DNA of 59,459 nt from Tahibacter aquaticus. GTDB taxonomy: Bacteria > Pseudomonadota > Gammaproteobacteria > Xanthomonadales > Rhodanobacteraceae. This document shows, one piece after another, positions 8,921 through 17,706 of this stretch; position 1 is the stretch's first letter, and every line of letters begins with the position of its first letter. Both the position numbers and the translations under genes were made by a program. Where the stretch lies: positions 387,825-447,283 of the forward strand of contig NZ_SNZH01000004.1 in the NCBI RefSeq assembly GCF_004363655.1, written 5' to 3'. The notes beneath the pieces are model-generated. The model worked only from the letters and a program-made list of their open reading frames with translations, did not search any database and had not been told where the DNA came from.

Positions 8921-9946
8921 ATGAATCGCAAGGCGATCGCGCTGGTGACAGCGCTGGCGTGTACGGGCGCGGGCGCGGCAGAGGTAACGGTCAAGAACGA
9001 TTCCCTTGGCGATTTCGACCCCGGCGCCATCGTCTGGGGCTTTGCACCCGGCGAAGCGGCAGCGTCCTGGCTGACCTCGCCCTGCAACGGCAATCTGCGC
9101 GCGGTGCAAGTGTTCTGGCGCTCGCCCAACGCCAATTCCGCCGTCGAGATCCACGACTCCATCACTGTCTTTCGCGGCGGCACCTTTCCCAATCCCGGTG
9201 CCGAGGCAGCCGTGATCGGCGGTCCCGTGCTCAACGACGGCGTGATCAACCAGTGGCGCTTCCTCGACGAGAACAACACGATTCCGCTCAACGTGCCGCT
9301 GAGCAACGGCGAGGTGTTCGTCATCTCGTTCAAGTTCTTCACCGAGCCGCTGGCCGGCAGCGGCCCCAGCGTGGTGCGCGACGCCGACGGCATCCAGTCC
9401 AACCGCAACGCGCTGCTGGCAGACTTCGGTGGCACCTTCGTCTGGTTCAACAGTGCCACCCTGGGCCTGACCGGCGACTGGGTCATCCGTGGCGTCGTCG
9501 ACTGCCCGGTCGTGGTGCAGAACGCCGATGTCGCGGTGAATCTCAGCGCCAGCCTGCCGCTGTACAGCCCCGGCGCCCCGCTCGACTACACCGTCACCGT
9601 AAGCAATGCCGGACCGGTCGCCGCGGCGAATACCAGCATCGTCGACATCTTCCCCGCCGGCTATACCGCCACCAGCTGGACCTGCAGCGCCAGCGGCGGC
9701 GCCAGCTGTACCTCAGGCGGCAGCGGCAACATCACCCAGAACGTGAGCCTCCCCTCCGGCAGCCAGGTCATCTACCAGGTCAGCGGCACGGTCGATGCCG
9801 GCACCACCGGCAGTCTCAGCAACGCAGCTACCGCCGTCGTCGGCGGTTCCGTCACCGATCCCAGCCCCAGCAACAACACCATGTCGCTGCTCCTGTTGCC
9901 GGAAAGCGACCGGCTGTTCAAGGACACGTTCGAACCGGTGAACTGA
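8921..9946 (+). CDS. Exported protein with a DUF11-like domain and an LFKDTFEP tail
   Basis: A 341-residue protein with a short signal peptide ending at GAGAA-EV. Residues about 200-325 (NADVAVNLSASLPLYSPGAP, DYTVTVSNAGPVAAANTSIV, VTDPSPSNNTMSLLL) match the DUF11/conserved-repeat beta domain found in bacterial surface and exported proteins. The N-terminal 190 residues form an unrecognised beta-rich domain. The protein ends RLFKDTFEPVN, a variant of the tail shared by neighbours. It is a single-gene unit behind a CRP/Clp-type promoter. A 10-bp hairpin lies 22 nt past the stop codon. Role unknown; surface or secreted. Confidence 0.65.
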   Translation: MNRKAIALVTALACTGAGAAEVTVKNDSLGDFDPGAIVWGFAPGEAAASWLTSPCNGNLRAVQVFWRSPNANSAVEIHDSITVFRGGTFPNPGAEAAVIGGPVLNDGVINQWRFLDENNTIPLNVPLSNGEVFVISFKFFTEPLAGSGPSVVRDADGIQSNRNALLADFGGTFVWFNSATLGLTGDWVIRGVVDCPVVVQNADVAVNLSASLPLYSPGAPLDYTVTVSNAGPVAAANTSIVDIFPAGYTATSWTCSASGGASCTSGGSGNITQNVSLPSGSQVIYQVSGTVDAGTTGSLSNAATAVVGGSVTDPSPSNNTMSLLLLPESDRLFKDTFEPVN

Positions 9947-10337
9947 AACGCTCGCCGCTGTCGCCTACGTCACGCCGCGCACCGCGGCGTGACGCCGATC
10001 CGCCCGCCTCCTCTGCGCCACCATCCGCATCCCTGCGCAGGCGCACCACAGCCATACCATCGCCACGCCGCCGTGATCCGGGACTGACCGCGCCTGCGCT
10101 TCGCACTACGCAGCCGGCACGACACAACGCCCGCTGATGCCCTGCGGAACTCCGCGCCCGACCCGGGCGGCCCGCTGTATTCCGTGCTGAATTCCGCGCT
10201 GAGACATCGACAGCGCTCGCGGCACTACGCGTTATGGCTTTTGCCACGTTTTGGCAATCGCGCCATTTCCTGGTTTTTCCAATCGCGCGGACTTCATGCC
10301 GGCGCCGCCGGCGTCGGCTGCCCTCAAGGAGCTGTAC
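9947..10337. other. Intergenic region before the first RCC1-repeat gene
   Basis: No convincing gene. It begins with a perfect hairpin (9969-9993) and ends with the ribosome site AAGGAG (10326-10331). A somewhat T-rich patch near 10240-10280 may carry the promoter, but I cannot place boxes with confidence. Confidence 0.5.
9969..9993 (+). terminator. Hairpin after the DUF11-like gene, without a T tract
   Basis: GTCACGCCGC (9969-9978) and GCGGCGTGAC (9984-9993) form a perfect 10-bp stem with a 5-nt loop. There is no T run after it, so it may protect a 3' end or act with Rho and need not be an intrinsic terminator. Confidence 0.4.
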
Positions 10338-12629
10338 ATGGCCGTCCACCGCAACATACTCGTGTTTTCGCTGGTCTTGCTCGCCCCGATTCTCGCCGGC
10401 ATCGCCAGGACCAGCACTGCCGCCACGATCGCCGCCGGCGGCTACCACACCTGTGCCATCGGCGAAGCCGCTGGCGAAATGCGCTGCTGGGGCAGCGGCA
10501 GCTACGGCAAGCTCGCCAACGGCAGCGGACCGGAACTGGACCGTGCCGCGCCGGTCGCCATATCGTCGCCGATAGCGCGCTGGCGCTCGGTTGCCGTCGG
10601 CGACAGCCATGCCTGCGCGATCGCCGCCAGCGGTGCCGTGTATTGCTGGGGCTATAACGGCTTCGGCCAGCTTGGCGACGGCACGTCGATCACGCGACCG
10701 GCACCGGTAGCCGTGGTTGGTCTGGGCAGTGGAGTGGCGCAGCTCAGCGTGGGTCTGAACCACAGCTGCGCGCTGATGCACAGCGGCAAGGTCAATTGCT
10801 GGGGAGCCGGCGAGTTCGGCCGCCTAGGCTCCGGCCAGGTCGCCAACCAGACCACGCCTGGCGAAGTTCTCACCTTGACCGGCGCCATCTCCGTCGGCGC
10901 GGGCGCATACCATACCTGCGCCGCCATCAACGATGGCAGCGTGAAATGCTGGGGGCGCAACGGCAGCGGCCAGATTGGCGACGGGTCGGCGGTAAACCGG
11001 CTCACTCCCGTCTTCACCTCTATCACCATCGCCGCGACCGAAGTCGCCATCGGCGGCTACCACGGCTGCGCCCGCAGCGCCGCCGGCGCAGTGCAATGCT
11101 GGGGTTACAACGCCGACGGAGAACTCGGCAACGGTACGACGGCAACGAGCACTGTCGCGGTGAACGTCGAGGGCCTTGCCAGCGGCGCTACCAGACTGGC
11201 CGCCGGCATTTACCACAGCTGCGCGCTGACTGCGGGCGATATCCTCAAGTGCTGGGGTTACAACGGCTATGGCCAGATCGGCGATGGCGCTACGGGCCCT
11301 GCGGTAGTGCGCCCTACCAGCGTGGTCAATCTGCCTATCCCGGTCGCCGAAGTCACTGCCGGCAACGACCATACCTGCGTACGCGCCAGCGGCAACCGCA
11401 TCCAATGCTGGGGACGTGCACTGCATGGGCGCACCGGTGTCGGCAATACCGCAACCAGCCCAGGCTATGCGCAACGTCCGCTGGCCGTCTCTGGCCTTCC
11501 CGCACCAGCAGTCAAGCTGTCGCTGCGAACCAACAATGCCTGTGCCGTAACCGTCATCGGCTCGGCCAGCTGCTGGGGTAATAACGAGTCCGGCCAGATC
11601 GGCGACGGCCTGGCGCTGCCGCATGCGACGTTTGTCTATCAAGCAGGCCCGCGCGACGTGGCAGACCTGAGCTCCGGCGTGCGCGATATTGCCACCGGCG
11701 ATCTGCATGCCTGCGCGCTGAAGACCAACGGCACGGTCTGGTGCTGGGGCAGCAATATCTACGGCCAGCTCGGCGACCAGACCGCGATTGCGCGGCGCAC
11801 ACCGGTACAGGTCATCGGCATCGTCAATGCGGTACAGATCGCCGCGGGCATCGGCTTTTCCTGCGCCCGTACCGCGGTCGGCGGCGTGTGGTGCTGGGGA
11901 TTCAACACCAACGGCCAGCTCGGCAATGGCACGAATACCCACAGCCTGCAGGCGGTTCCTGCGATCGGCCTTGGCCAGGACATCGTCGACCTGAGCCTGG
12001 GCAACGCGTTTGCCTGTGCTGTCAGGAACGACGGCAAGGTGCTGTGCTGGGGCAGCAACACGCGCGGCCAGCTCGGCGATGGCACCGCGACAGCGCGCAA
12101 TGTGCCGACCCTGGTCAACGACAATTTCGGTATCTATGCCGGCATCGCCACCGGTGGCGAATTCAGCTGCGGCCTGACCAGCGCCGGACAGGCCAAATGC
12201 TGGGGCTACAACGATGTCGGCCAGCTCGGTGACGGTTCGCTGATGCAGCGATCTACGCCAGCCGGTGTCGCCACATTGAGCAGCGGCGTGGCGCGGTTGG
12301 CGGCAGGCCAGTATCACGCCTGCGCTCTGCTCTCCAGCGGCCAGCTCAAGTGCTGGGGCTACAACGCGAACTATCAGCTCGGCGACGGAACCCTCGTCAA
12401 CCGCACGCAACCGGTGCCGGCCGCCAATGTCAGCGGCAGCATCCACAGTCTGGCGCTGAGCGGCCAATCCAGTTGTGTCGTGCTGGCCGACGAAAGCAGC
12501 CGCTGCTGGGGGCTCAACAGCGCCGGCCAGCTCGGCAACGGCAGTATCGCGGCCAACTTCGCCGTGCCACAGGAAATTGCCCAGTGGCTGCGCGACGACC
12601 TGATCTTCCGCGACGATTTCGAGCCTTGA
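10338..12629 (+). CDS. Exported 14-repeat RCC1-type protein, first of a tandem pair
   Basis: A 763-residue protein. The ATG at 10338 is preceded 6 nt away by AAGGAG; the in-frame ATG at 10251 is not. The signal peptide ends near RTSTA-ATIAAGG. The mature protein contains 14 copies of an RCC1-type repeat of about 50 residues: Gly-Xaa-Tyr/His-His-Xaa-Cys-Ala followed by CWG-x-N-x-x-GQLGDG. Fourteen blades would make two 7-bladed propellers. Each repeat holds two cysteines, unusual in the family but sensible for disulfides outside the cytoplasm. It ends DDLIFRDDFEP, the shared tail. Neighbours suggest a cell-surface protein; no enzyme motif is visible. Confidence 0.75.
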   Translation: MAVHRNILVFSLVLLAPILAGIARTSTAATIAAGGYHTCAIGEAAGEMRCWGSGSYGKLANGSGPELDRAAPVAISSPIARWRSVAVGDSHACAIAASGAVYCWGYNGFGQLGDGTSITRPAPVAVVGLGSGVAQLSVGLNHSCALMHSGKVNCWGAGEFGRLGSGQVANQTTPGEVLTLTGAISVGAGAYHTCAAINDGSVKCWGRNGSGQIGDGSAVNRLTPVFTSITIAATEVAIGGYHGCARSAAGAVQCWGYNADGELGNGTTATSTVAVNVEGLASGATRLAAGIYHSCALTAGDILKCWGYNGYGQIGDGATGPAVVRPTSVVNLPIPVAEVTAGNDHTCVRASGNRIQCWGRALHGRTGVGNTATSPGYAQRPLAVSGLPAPAVKLSLRTNNACAVTVIGSASCWGNNESGQIGDGLALPHATFVYQAGPRDVADLSSGVRDIATGDLHACALKTNGTVWCWGSNIYGQLGDQTAIARRTPVQVIGIVNAVQIAAGIGFSCARTAVGGVWCWGFNTNGQLGNGTNTHSLQAVPAIGLGQDIVDLSLGNAFACAVRNDGKVLCWGSNTRGQLGDGTATARNVPTLVNDNFGIYAGIATGGEFSCGLTSAGQAKCWGYNDVGQLGDGSLMQRSTPAGVATLSSGVARLAAGQYHACALLSSGQLKCWGYNANYQLGDGTLVNRTQPVPAANVSGSIHSLALSGQSSCVVLADESSRCWGLNSAGQLGNGSIAANFAVPQEIAQWLRDDLIFRDDFEP

Positions 12630-12824
12630 GCGCAGGGCAAGCGCCGCCGCTGGGCCGCTGTACGGCTGGCTCGCCCATGGCGGCCAGCCACAGCCGACAC
12701 AAAGAATAAATTTAATTTTTATATTTTCTGGTGAAAACCCTCTCGCGTCGAGCGCCCGGCATGCATGGCATGTCGAAGCATCGTCGACGGCATGTATCGA
12801 CGGAAACTCCTACGGAGAAAAACC
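12630..12824 (+). promoter_or_regulatory. AT-rich leader before the second RCC1-repeat gene
   Basis: Positions 12701-12730 are strikingly AT-rich (aataaatttaatttttata type sequence) in an otherwise GC-rich region, as expected for a promoter or UP element. GGAG at 12814-12817 is the ribosome site for the ATG at 12825. Exact -35 and -10 boxes are not assigned. Confidence 0.35.
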
Positions 12825-15083
12825 ATGGCGCGACGAAATGGAATTTCCTTGTTAAATTTTTTGCTTGTTCCACTACTACCGGCCGGCGCAAACACCGCCA
12901 GCGCAGCGACCATCGCCGCAGGCGGCTACCACAGCTGCGCCATCGACGACACCACCGGCGAGATGCGCTGCTGGGGCCGCGACAACCTGGGCCAGCTCGG
13001 CGACGGCAAGAGCGTGGACCGCTCAGCTCCGGTCGCGGTCAGCACCAGCGTGCCGCGCTGGCTCTCCGTCGCCACCGGCGAAAGCCACAGTTGCGCCATT
13101 GCTGCCAACGGCCCGGTGTATTGCTGGGGCTACAACGCCTTCGGCCAGCTCGGCGACGGTACCCTGACCAATCGCCAGACGCCGGTAGCCGTGGCCGGTC
13201 TGAACAGCGGCGTCCGCCAGCTCGCGCTGGGCAGCCATCACAGTTGCGCCCTGATGCACAGCGGAAAAATCAACTGCTGGGGCAATGGCGCCAACGGCCG
13301 CCTCGGTTCCGGCCAGACCACCAACCAGGCCACGCCGGCAGAAGTGCTGACGGTGACCGATGCGGTTGCCATCGGCGTGGGCGGTGGTCACAGCTGCGCG
13401 GTGCTCGCCGACGGCAGCATGAAATGCTGGGGCCTCAACATCGACGGGCAGGTCGGCGACGGCACACAGACCGACCGTGCCATACCGGTATTTGTCTCCG
13501 GCAATATCACGGCACACGCCATTTCGCTCGGCGGTTTTCATAGCTGCGCACTGAATACAGCCGGCGCCTTGCAGTGCTGGGGCAGGAACGCCTCGGGCCA
13601 GCTGGGCGACGGCACCACCATCCGGCGGCTGACCCCCGTCGCCATTGGCGCAATCGGCAGCGGCGCGAGCCAGCTGGTCACCGGCGCCTATCACAGCTGC
13701 GTCCTCGCCAGCGGCAACGTGCTCAAGTGCTGGGGCTTTAACGACACGGGTCAGCTCGGCAACGGCACGGTCACCGGTTCGACCGTTCCGCTCAACGTCG
13801 TCAATGCAACAGCACCAATCCTCGCGCTGAGCGCGGGCCTTGCACACACCTGCCTGCGCAGCAGCGGCAACCGCATCCAGTGCTGGGGCAATGGCGACTA
13901 CGGCAGGACCGGCACCGGCGACAGCAGCGCCAGCTCGCCGCTGGTCTCGCTGCCGGCGCTGATCTCCGGCCTGCCCGCTGGCGTGGCCAGCCTCAGCCTG
14001 CGCAGTAACACCAGCTGCGCGAGCACCAGTCCCGGCTCGGCGCACTGCTGGGGACTCAACAGCCCTGGCCAGATCGGCGACGGCGGCGTAGTACGGCATG
14101 CAGGACCGCGCAACGTTGCCGGCCAGCAGTCGGCCGTCGCCGGTGCAGCCATCGGCGACGCCCACGGCTGCGCCGTCAAAACCAATGGCACGGTCTGGTG
14201 CTGGGGCAGCAACACCTACGGGCAGATCGGCGACCAGACCACGCTGGCGCGACCGATCGCCGTACAGACCGTCGGCATCACCGACGCCGTGCAAGTCGGC
14301 ACCGGCCTCGCCTTCTCCTGTGCACGCACCGCGGCCGGCGCGGTCTGGTGCTGGGGGATCAACAGCTACGGCCACCTGGGCGACGGCAGCACCACCAACC
14401 GTTCCCAGCCGGTGGCCGTTGTCGGTTTGAACGGCGGTGTCGTTGCCCTCAGCGTCGGCGACCGTCATGCCTGCGCCGTGCGCAGCGACGGCAGCGTGCG
14501 TTGCTGGGGATACAACAACCTGGGACAGGTCGGCGACGGCAGCCAGACCAACCGCCTGGTTCCCGTGGCGATCAACGACGGGTTTTCCAGCTATGTCGCC
14601 GTAGCCGCGGGGAACGAGCACAGCTGCGGCATCACCACGGACGGACAAGCCAAATGCTGGGGCAGCAACGTCTACGGGCAGCTGGGCGACGGCAGCAATG
14701 TAACGCGTTCATCGCCAGCTGGCGTAACTACCTTGACCAGCGGCGTGAGGCAGATCGCCACGGGCGACTATCACAGCTGCGCGCTGCTGAGCACCGGTGC
14801 GCTGAAGTGCTGGGGCCGCAACAATCTGTACCAGCTTGGCGACGACACCGTCGCCAACCGGACGCAGCCCGTCACCGCAAGCACCATCGCCGGCGATATC
14901 CAGACCGTGGTGCTGGGCATGCAGGCCAGTTGTGCCGTGCTGTCCGGCGGCAGCGCAAAATGCTGGGGCCTGAACAGCAATGGCCAGCTGGGCAACGGCA
15001 GCATCGTCAATACGCGTATCCCCGAGCCTGTCGCCCAGTGGCTGCGCGACGACCTGATCTTCCGCGACGGCTTCGCGCCTTAG
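12825..15083 (+). CDS. Exported 14-repeat RCC1-type protein, second of a tandem pair
   Basis: A 752-residue paralogue of the preceding gene, similar from the first mature residues (ATIAAGGYHSC) to the last (VAQWLRDDLIFRDGFAP), so the pair arose by tandem duplication. The ATG at 12825 has GGAG 7 nt upstream. A hydrophobic leader ends near ANTASA. It also has 14 CWG-x-N-x-x-GQ/GR repeat cores, each with a partner His-Ser/Thr-Cys-Ala. Separate leaders and an AT-rich spacer suggest each copy has its own promoter. A strong hairpin follows the stop codon. Function unknown; probably a secreted or surface beta-propeller. Confidence 0.75.
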   Translation: MARRNGISLLNFLLVPLLPAGANTASAATIAAGGYHSCAIDDTTGEMRCWGRDNLGQLGDGKSVDRSAPVAVSTSVPRWLSVATGESHSCAIAANGPVYCWGYNAFGQLGDGTLTNRQTPVAVAGLNSGVRQLALGSHHSCALMHSGKINCWGNGANGRLGSGQTTNQATPAEVLTVTDAVAIGVGGGHSCAVLADGSMKCWGLNIDGQVGDGTQTDRAIPVFVSGNITAHAISLGGFHSCALNTAGALQCWGRNASGQLGDGTTIRRLTPVAIGAIGSGASQLVTGAYHSCVLASGNVLKCWGFNDTGQLGNGTVTGSTVPLNVVNATAPILALSAGLAHTCLRSSGNRIQCWGNGDYGRTGTGDSSASSPLVSLPALISGLPAGVASLSLRSNTSCASTSPGSAHCWGLNSPGQIGDGGVVRHAGPRNVAGQQSAVAGAAIGDAHGCAVKTNGTVWCWGSNTYGQIGDQTTLARPIAVQTVGITDAVQVGTGLAFSCARTAAGAVWCWGINSYGHLGDGSTTNRSQPVAVVGLNGGVVALSVGDRHACAVRSDGSVRCWGYNNLGQVGDGSQTNRLVPVAINDGFSSYVAVAAGNEHSCGITTDGQAKCWGSNVYGQLGDGSNVTRSSPAGVTTLTSGVRQIATGDYHSCALLSTGALKCWGRNNLYQLGDDTVANRTQPVTASTIAGDIQTVVLGMQASCAVLSGGSAKCWGLNSNGQLGNGSIVNTRIPEPVAQWLRDDLIFRDGFAP

Positions 15084-15091
15084 CCTATGCA

Positions 15092-15119
15092 GCGGCGCGA
15101 TCTGCACCGATCGCGCCGC
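15092..15119. terminator. Perfect hairpin between convergent genes
   Basis: GCGGCGCGATC (15092-15102) pairs perfectly with GATCGCGCCGC (15109-15119) around a 6-nt loop. It lies between the RCC1-repeat gene and the end of ychF and could serve both strands. No T tract follows on either side, so intrinsic termination is uncertain. Confidence 0.45.
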
Positions 15120-15125
15120 CGCTGT

Positions 15126-16217
15126 TCAGACGTTGAAACGGAAGTGCAGCACATCGCCTTCCTTGACGATGTAGTCCTTGCCTTCCAGGCGCAGGCGGCC
15201 AGCGTCGCGACAGCCGGATTCGCCCTTGTACTTGATGAAATCGTCGTAGGCGATGGTTTCGGCGCGGATGAAGCCGCGTTCGAAATCGGTGTGGATCACC
15301 GCGGCGGCCTGCGGCGCGGTAGCGCCGACCTTGACCTGCCAGGCGCGCACTTCTTTCACGCCGGCGGTGAAATAGGTCTGTAGTCCCAGCAAGCGGTAGC
15401 CGGCACGAATGACCCGGTTCAGGCCGGGCTCGTCCAGGCCCATGTCCTGCAGGAAGGCGTCGCGGTCGGCGTCTTCGAGCTGGGACAGTTCTTCCTCGAT
15501 GGCAGCGCAGACCGGCACCACTTCAGCACCTTCGACTTCGGCACGCGCGCGCACTTTGTCCAGCAGTGGATTATTGGTAAAGCCGTCTTCCAGCACATTG
15601 GCGATGTACATCAGCGGCTTCATCGTGAGCAGGAAAAGATCGCGCACCAGCGCCTTCTCGTCCTCGTCCAGACCGGCGGCGCGCGCCGGCTTGCCTTCGT
15701 TGAGCGTGGTCGCGAGCTTCTGCAGCACGGGACGCTTGGCCATGGCCTCCTTGTCGGCGGCCTTGGCTGCGCGCTCGGCGCGGTTCAACGCTTTCTCCAC
15801 CGATTCGAGATCGGCCAGCGCCAGCTCGGTGTCGATGGTCTCGATGTCCGAGATCGGATCGATCTTGCCCGCCACGTGGATGATATCGGTGTGCTCGAAG
15901 CAGCGCACCACATGGGCGATGGCATCGACTTCGCGGATATGCGCCAGGAACTTGTTGCCCAGGCCTTCGCCCTTGGACGCGCCGGCGACCAGGCCGGCAA
16001 TGTCGACGAATTCCATCGACGTGGGAATGACCTTCTGCGGCTTGACGATATCCGACAGCGCATTCAGGCGCGGGTCCGGCACCGGCACCACGCCGATGTT
16101 CGGGTCGATGGTGCAGAAGGGGAAATTGGCCGCGGCGATACCGGCCTTGGTCAGCGCGTTGAACAGGGTGGACTTGCCGACGTTAGGCAGGCCGACGATG
16201 CCGCATTTGATGCCCAT
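15126..16217 (-). CDS. ychF: YchF-type P-loop ATPase (Obg family)
   Basis: A 363-residue protein. Walker A is GLPNVGKST (residues 9-17), the G3 region is [18 protein letters not shown], and the specificity motif is NVLED where GTPases have NKxD. That change underlies the ATP preference of YchF/OLA1. The C-terminus is the TGS domain ([15 protein letters not shown] to [11 protein letters not shown]). YchF binds ribosomes and affects translation and oxidative stress responses. It is the last gene of the leftward lolB-ispE-prs-rplY-pth-ychF block, 43 nt after pth, the usual neighbour in gammaproteobacteria. Length and ends are normal. Confidence 0.95.
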   Translation of the reverse strand: MGIKCGIVGLPNVGKSTLFNALTKAGIAAANFPFCTIDPNIGVVPVPDPRLNALSDIVKPQKVIPTSMEFVDIAGLVAGASKGEGLGNKFLAHIREVDAIAHVVRCFEHTDIIHVAGKIDPISDIETIDTELALADLESVEKALNRAERAAKAADKEAMAKRPVLQKLATTLNEGKPARAAGLDEDEKALVRDLFLLTMKPLMYIANVLEDGFTNNPLLDKVRARAEVEGAEVVPVCAAIEEELSQLEDADRDAFLQDMGLDEPGLNRVIRAGYRLLGLQTYFTAGVKEVRAWQVKVGATAPQAAAVIHTDFERGFIRAETIAYDDFIKYKGESGCRDAGRLRLEGKDYIVKEGDVLHFRFNV

Positions 16218-16260
16218 GGGAAAAATCCAGTATTTGGTATTCGTGAAGGTGCGCGGACGG

Positions 16261-16842
16261 TCAAGGCTTGGTCGTGTGCAAGCGCTTCATCGCCTCGTTG
16301 AAATCGCCCGACAGCGCCAGCGGCAGCACGTCGAAGGCGAGGCCGATCGAGGCCATGATGGCCTCCTCGTCGCGGGCTCCGGCGCGTCCGAGCACCCAGC
16401 CGGTGACTTTGTCCTTGTGGCCCGGATGGCCTATGCCTACACGCAGGCGATGGAACTTGCCGTCGCCCAGGTGGGCCATGATGTCGCGCAGGCCGTTCTG
16501 GCCGCCGTGGCCACCGTCGAACTTCAGCCGCGCCGTTCCCGGCGGCAGATCGAGTTCGTCGTGGGCGACCAGCATCTCGTCCGCGTCGATCTTGTAGTAG
16601 CGCAGCGCGGAAGCCACCGCGATGCCGCTCTTGTTCATGAAGGTGGTCGGCTTCAGCAGAAGCACCGATTGTCCACCTATGGAAACTTTCGCTGTTTCTG
16701 CATGCAGCTTTGATTCCACGCCGAAGCGCGCGCCCAGCTGCTGCGCCAGGGCGTCAATAAACCAGAACCCGGCGTTGTGCCGGGTTCTGAGATAGTCGGC
16801 CCCGGGGTTGCCGAGGCCGACGAGCAGGCGCAGTTGAGCCAT
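16261..16842 (-). CDS. pth: Peptidyl-tRNA hydrolase
   Basis: A 193-residue enzyme that releases tRNA from peptidyl-tRNAs dropped by ribosomes. The start [20 protein letters not shown] gives Asn12 and the catalytic base His22. [10 protein letters not shown] and [16 protein letters not shown] with [12 protein letters not shown] carry the other active-site and tRNA-binding residues. The length matches the family. It lies 33 nt after the L25 gene, a conserved pairing in bacteria. Confidence 0.95.
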   Translation of the reverse strand: MAQLRLLVGLGNPGADYLRTRHNAGFWFIDALAQQLGARFGVESKLHAETAKVSIGGQSVLLLKPTTFMNKSGIAVASALRYYKIDADEMLVAHDELDLPPGTARLKFDGGHGGQNGLRDIMAHLGDGKFHRLRVGIGHPGHKDKVTGWVLGRAGARDEEAIMASIGLAFDVLPLALSGDFNEAMKRLHTTKP

Positions 16843-16875
16843 GCGAAGCAGCTACGCGTCGTAGGACGCGGAACC

Positions 16876-17619
16876 TTACTTCTTCTTGGCCGGAGCCGCC
16901 GGAGCCTTGGCTGCCGGGGCCTTGCCTGCCGGCGCCTTGCCGGCAGCCGGAGCTGCTGCCGCCTTGGCCGGGGCCTTGCCCTTGGCCGGTGCCGCTGCAG
17001 CGGCCGGCGCCGCGTCGGCCACAACTTCTTCGACTTCTTCGCGCGCCAGCTTGGCCAGTACCACGGCCACGTCGTGTTCCTTGCCCAGCTTCAGTTCCGG
17101 AATTTCCAGACCGGCCGGCAGCTTCAGGTCGGACAGATGCACGATATCGCCCTGCGACAGCTCGCTCAGGTCGACTTCGATGTACTCCGGCAGATCGCGC
17201 GGCAGGCAGGAGACGACGATCTCGTTCAGCTCGTGCGTGACCAGCACGCCAGCGGTCTTGCCGGCCGGCGACTTTTCCTGGTTCAGGAAGTGCAGCGGAA
17301 CGCGGATCTTCAGCGCTTCGTTTTCGTTGACGCGCTGGAAATCCAGGTGCAGCAGGCGCTGCTTGTACGGATGGCGCTGCATGTCACGCAGCAGGGCCTT
17401 CTGGTTCTTGCCGTCGATCTTCAGGTCGAGGATGGCGGAATAGAACCATTCGTGCTGGGAGGCCATGAAGACGTCCTTGTGCACGAACTGGATGCTCTGC
17501 GGCTTGTCGGTGCCGCCGTACAGGATGGCCGGGACGACGTCGGCATGACGCAGGCGGCGGCTCGCACCTTTCCCCTGGTCTTGGCGCAGTTCGGCCGGAA
17601 TTTCGTGGATTTTTGCCAT
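16876..17619 (-). CDS. rplY: Ribosomal protein L25, Ctc (long) form with Ala/Pro/Lys tail
   Basis: A 247-residue protein. The N-terminal domain (RQDQGKGASRRLRHADVVPAI to LHLDFQRV) is the 5S rRNA-binding L25 fold. The following TL5/Ctc domain (VPLHFLNQEKSPAGKTAG to LPAGLEIPEL) ends near residue 195. The last 50 residues consist almost only of Ala, Pro, Lys and Gly, a low-complexity basic tail. Long L25/Ctc proteins are common outside enterics, but this tail is longer than the minimal family. It lies between prs and pth, the usual order. Confidence 0.92.
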   Translation of the reverse strand: MAKIHEIPAELRQDQGKGASRRLRHADVVPAILYGGTDKPQSIQFVHKDVFMASQHEWFYSAILDLKIDGKNQKALLRDMQRHPYKQRLLHLDFQRVNENEALKIRVPLHFLNQEKSPAGKTAGVLVTHELNEIVVSCLPRDLPEYIEVDLSELSQGDIVHLSDLKLPAGLEIPELKLGKEHDVAVVLAKLAREEVEEVVADAAPAAAAAPAKGKAPAKAAAAPAAGKAPAGKAPAAKAPAAPAKKK

Positions 17620-17641
17620 GATGAAACTACCTTCGATGATG

Positions 17642-17688
17642 AAACCGCCTCGCAGCGGCTTGAAGGCTCTTCCGCGACCAGAAGAGCC
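17642..17688 (-). terminator. Tandem hairpins between prs and rplY
   Basis: Read on the minus strand, GGCTCTTC and GAAGAGCC (17688-17665) form an 8-bp stem with an 8-nt loop. A second, smaller stem of the AAGCCGC/GGCGGTT type covers about 17660-17643. They lie between the prs stop codon and the L25 start and could attenuate or process the message. Confidence 0.4.
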
Positions 17689-17706
17689 GGAGCGTCGACT
17701 GACGGA

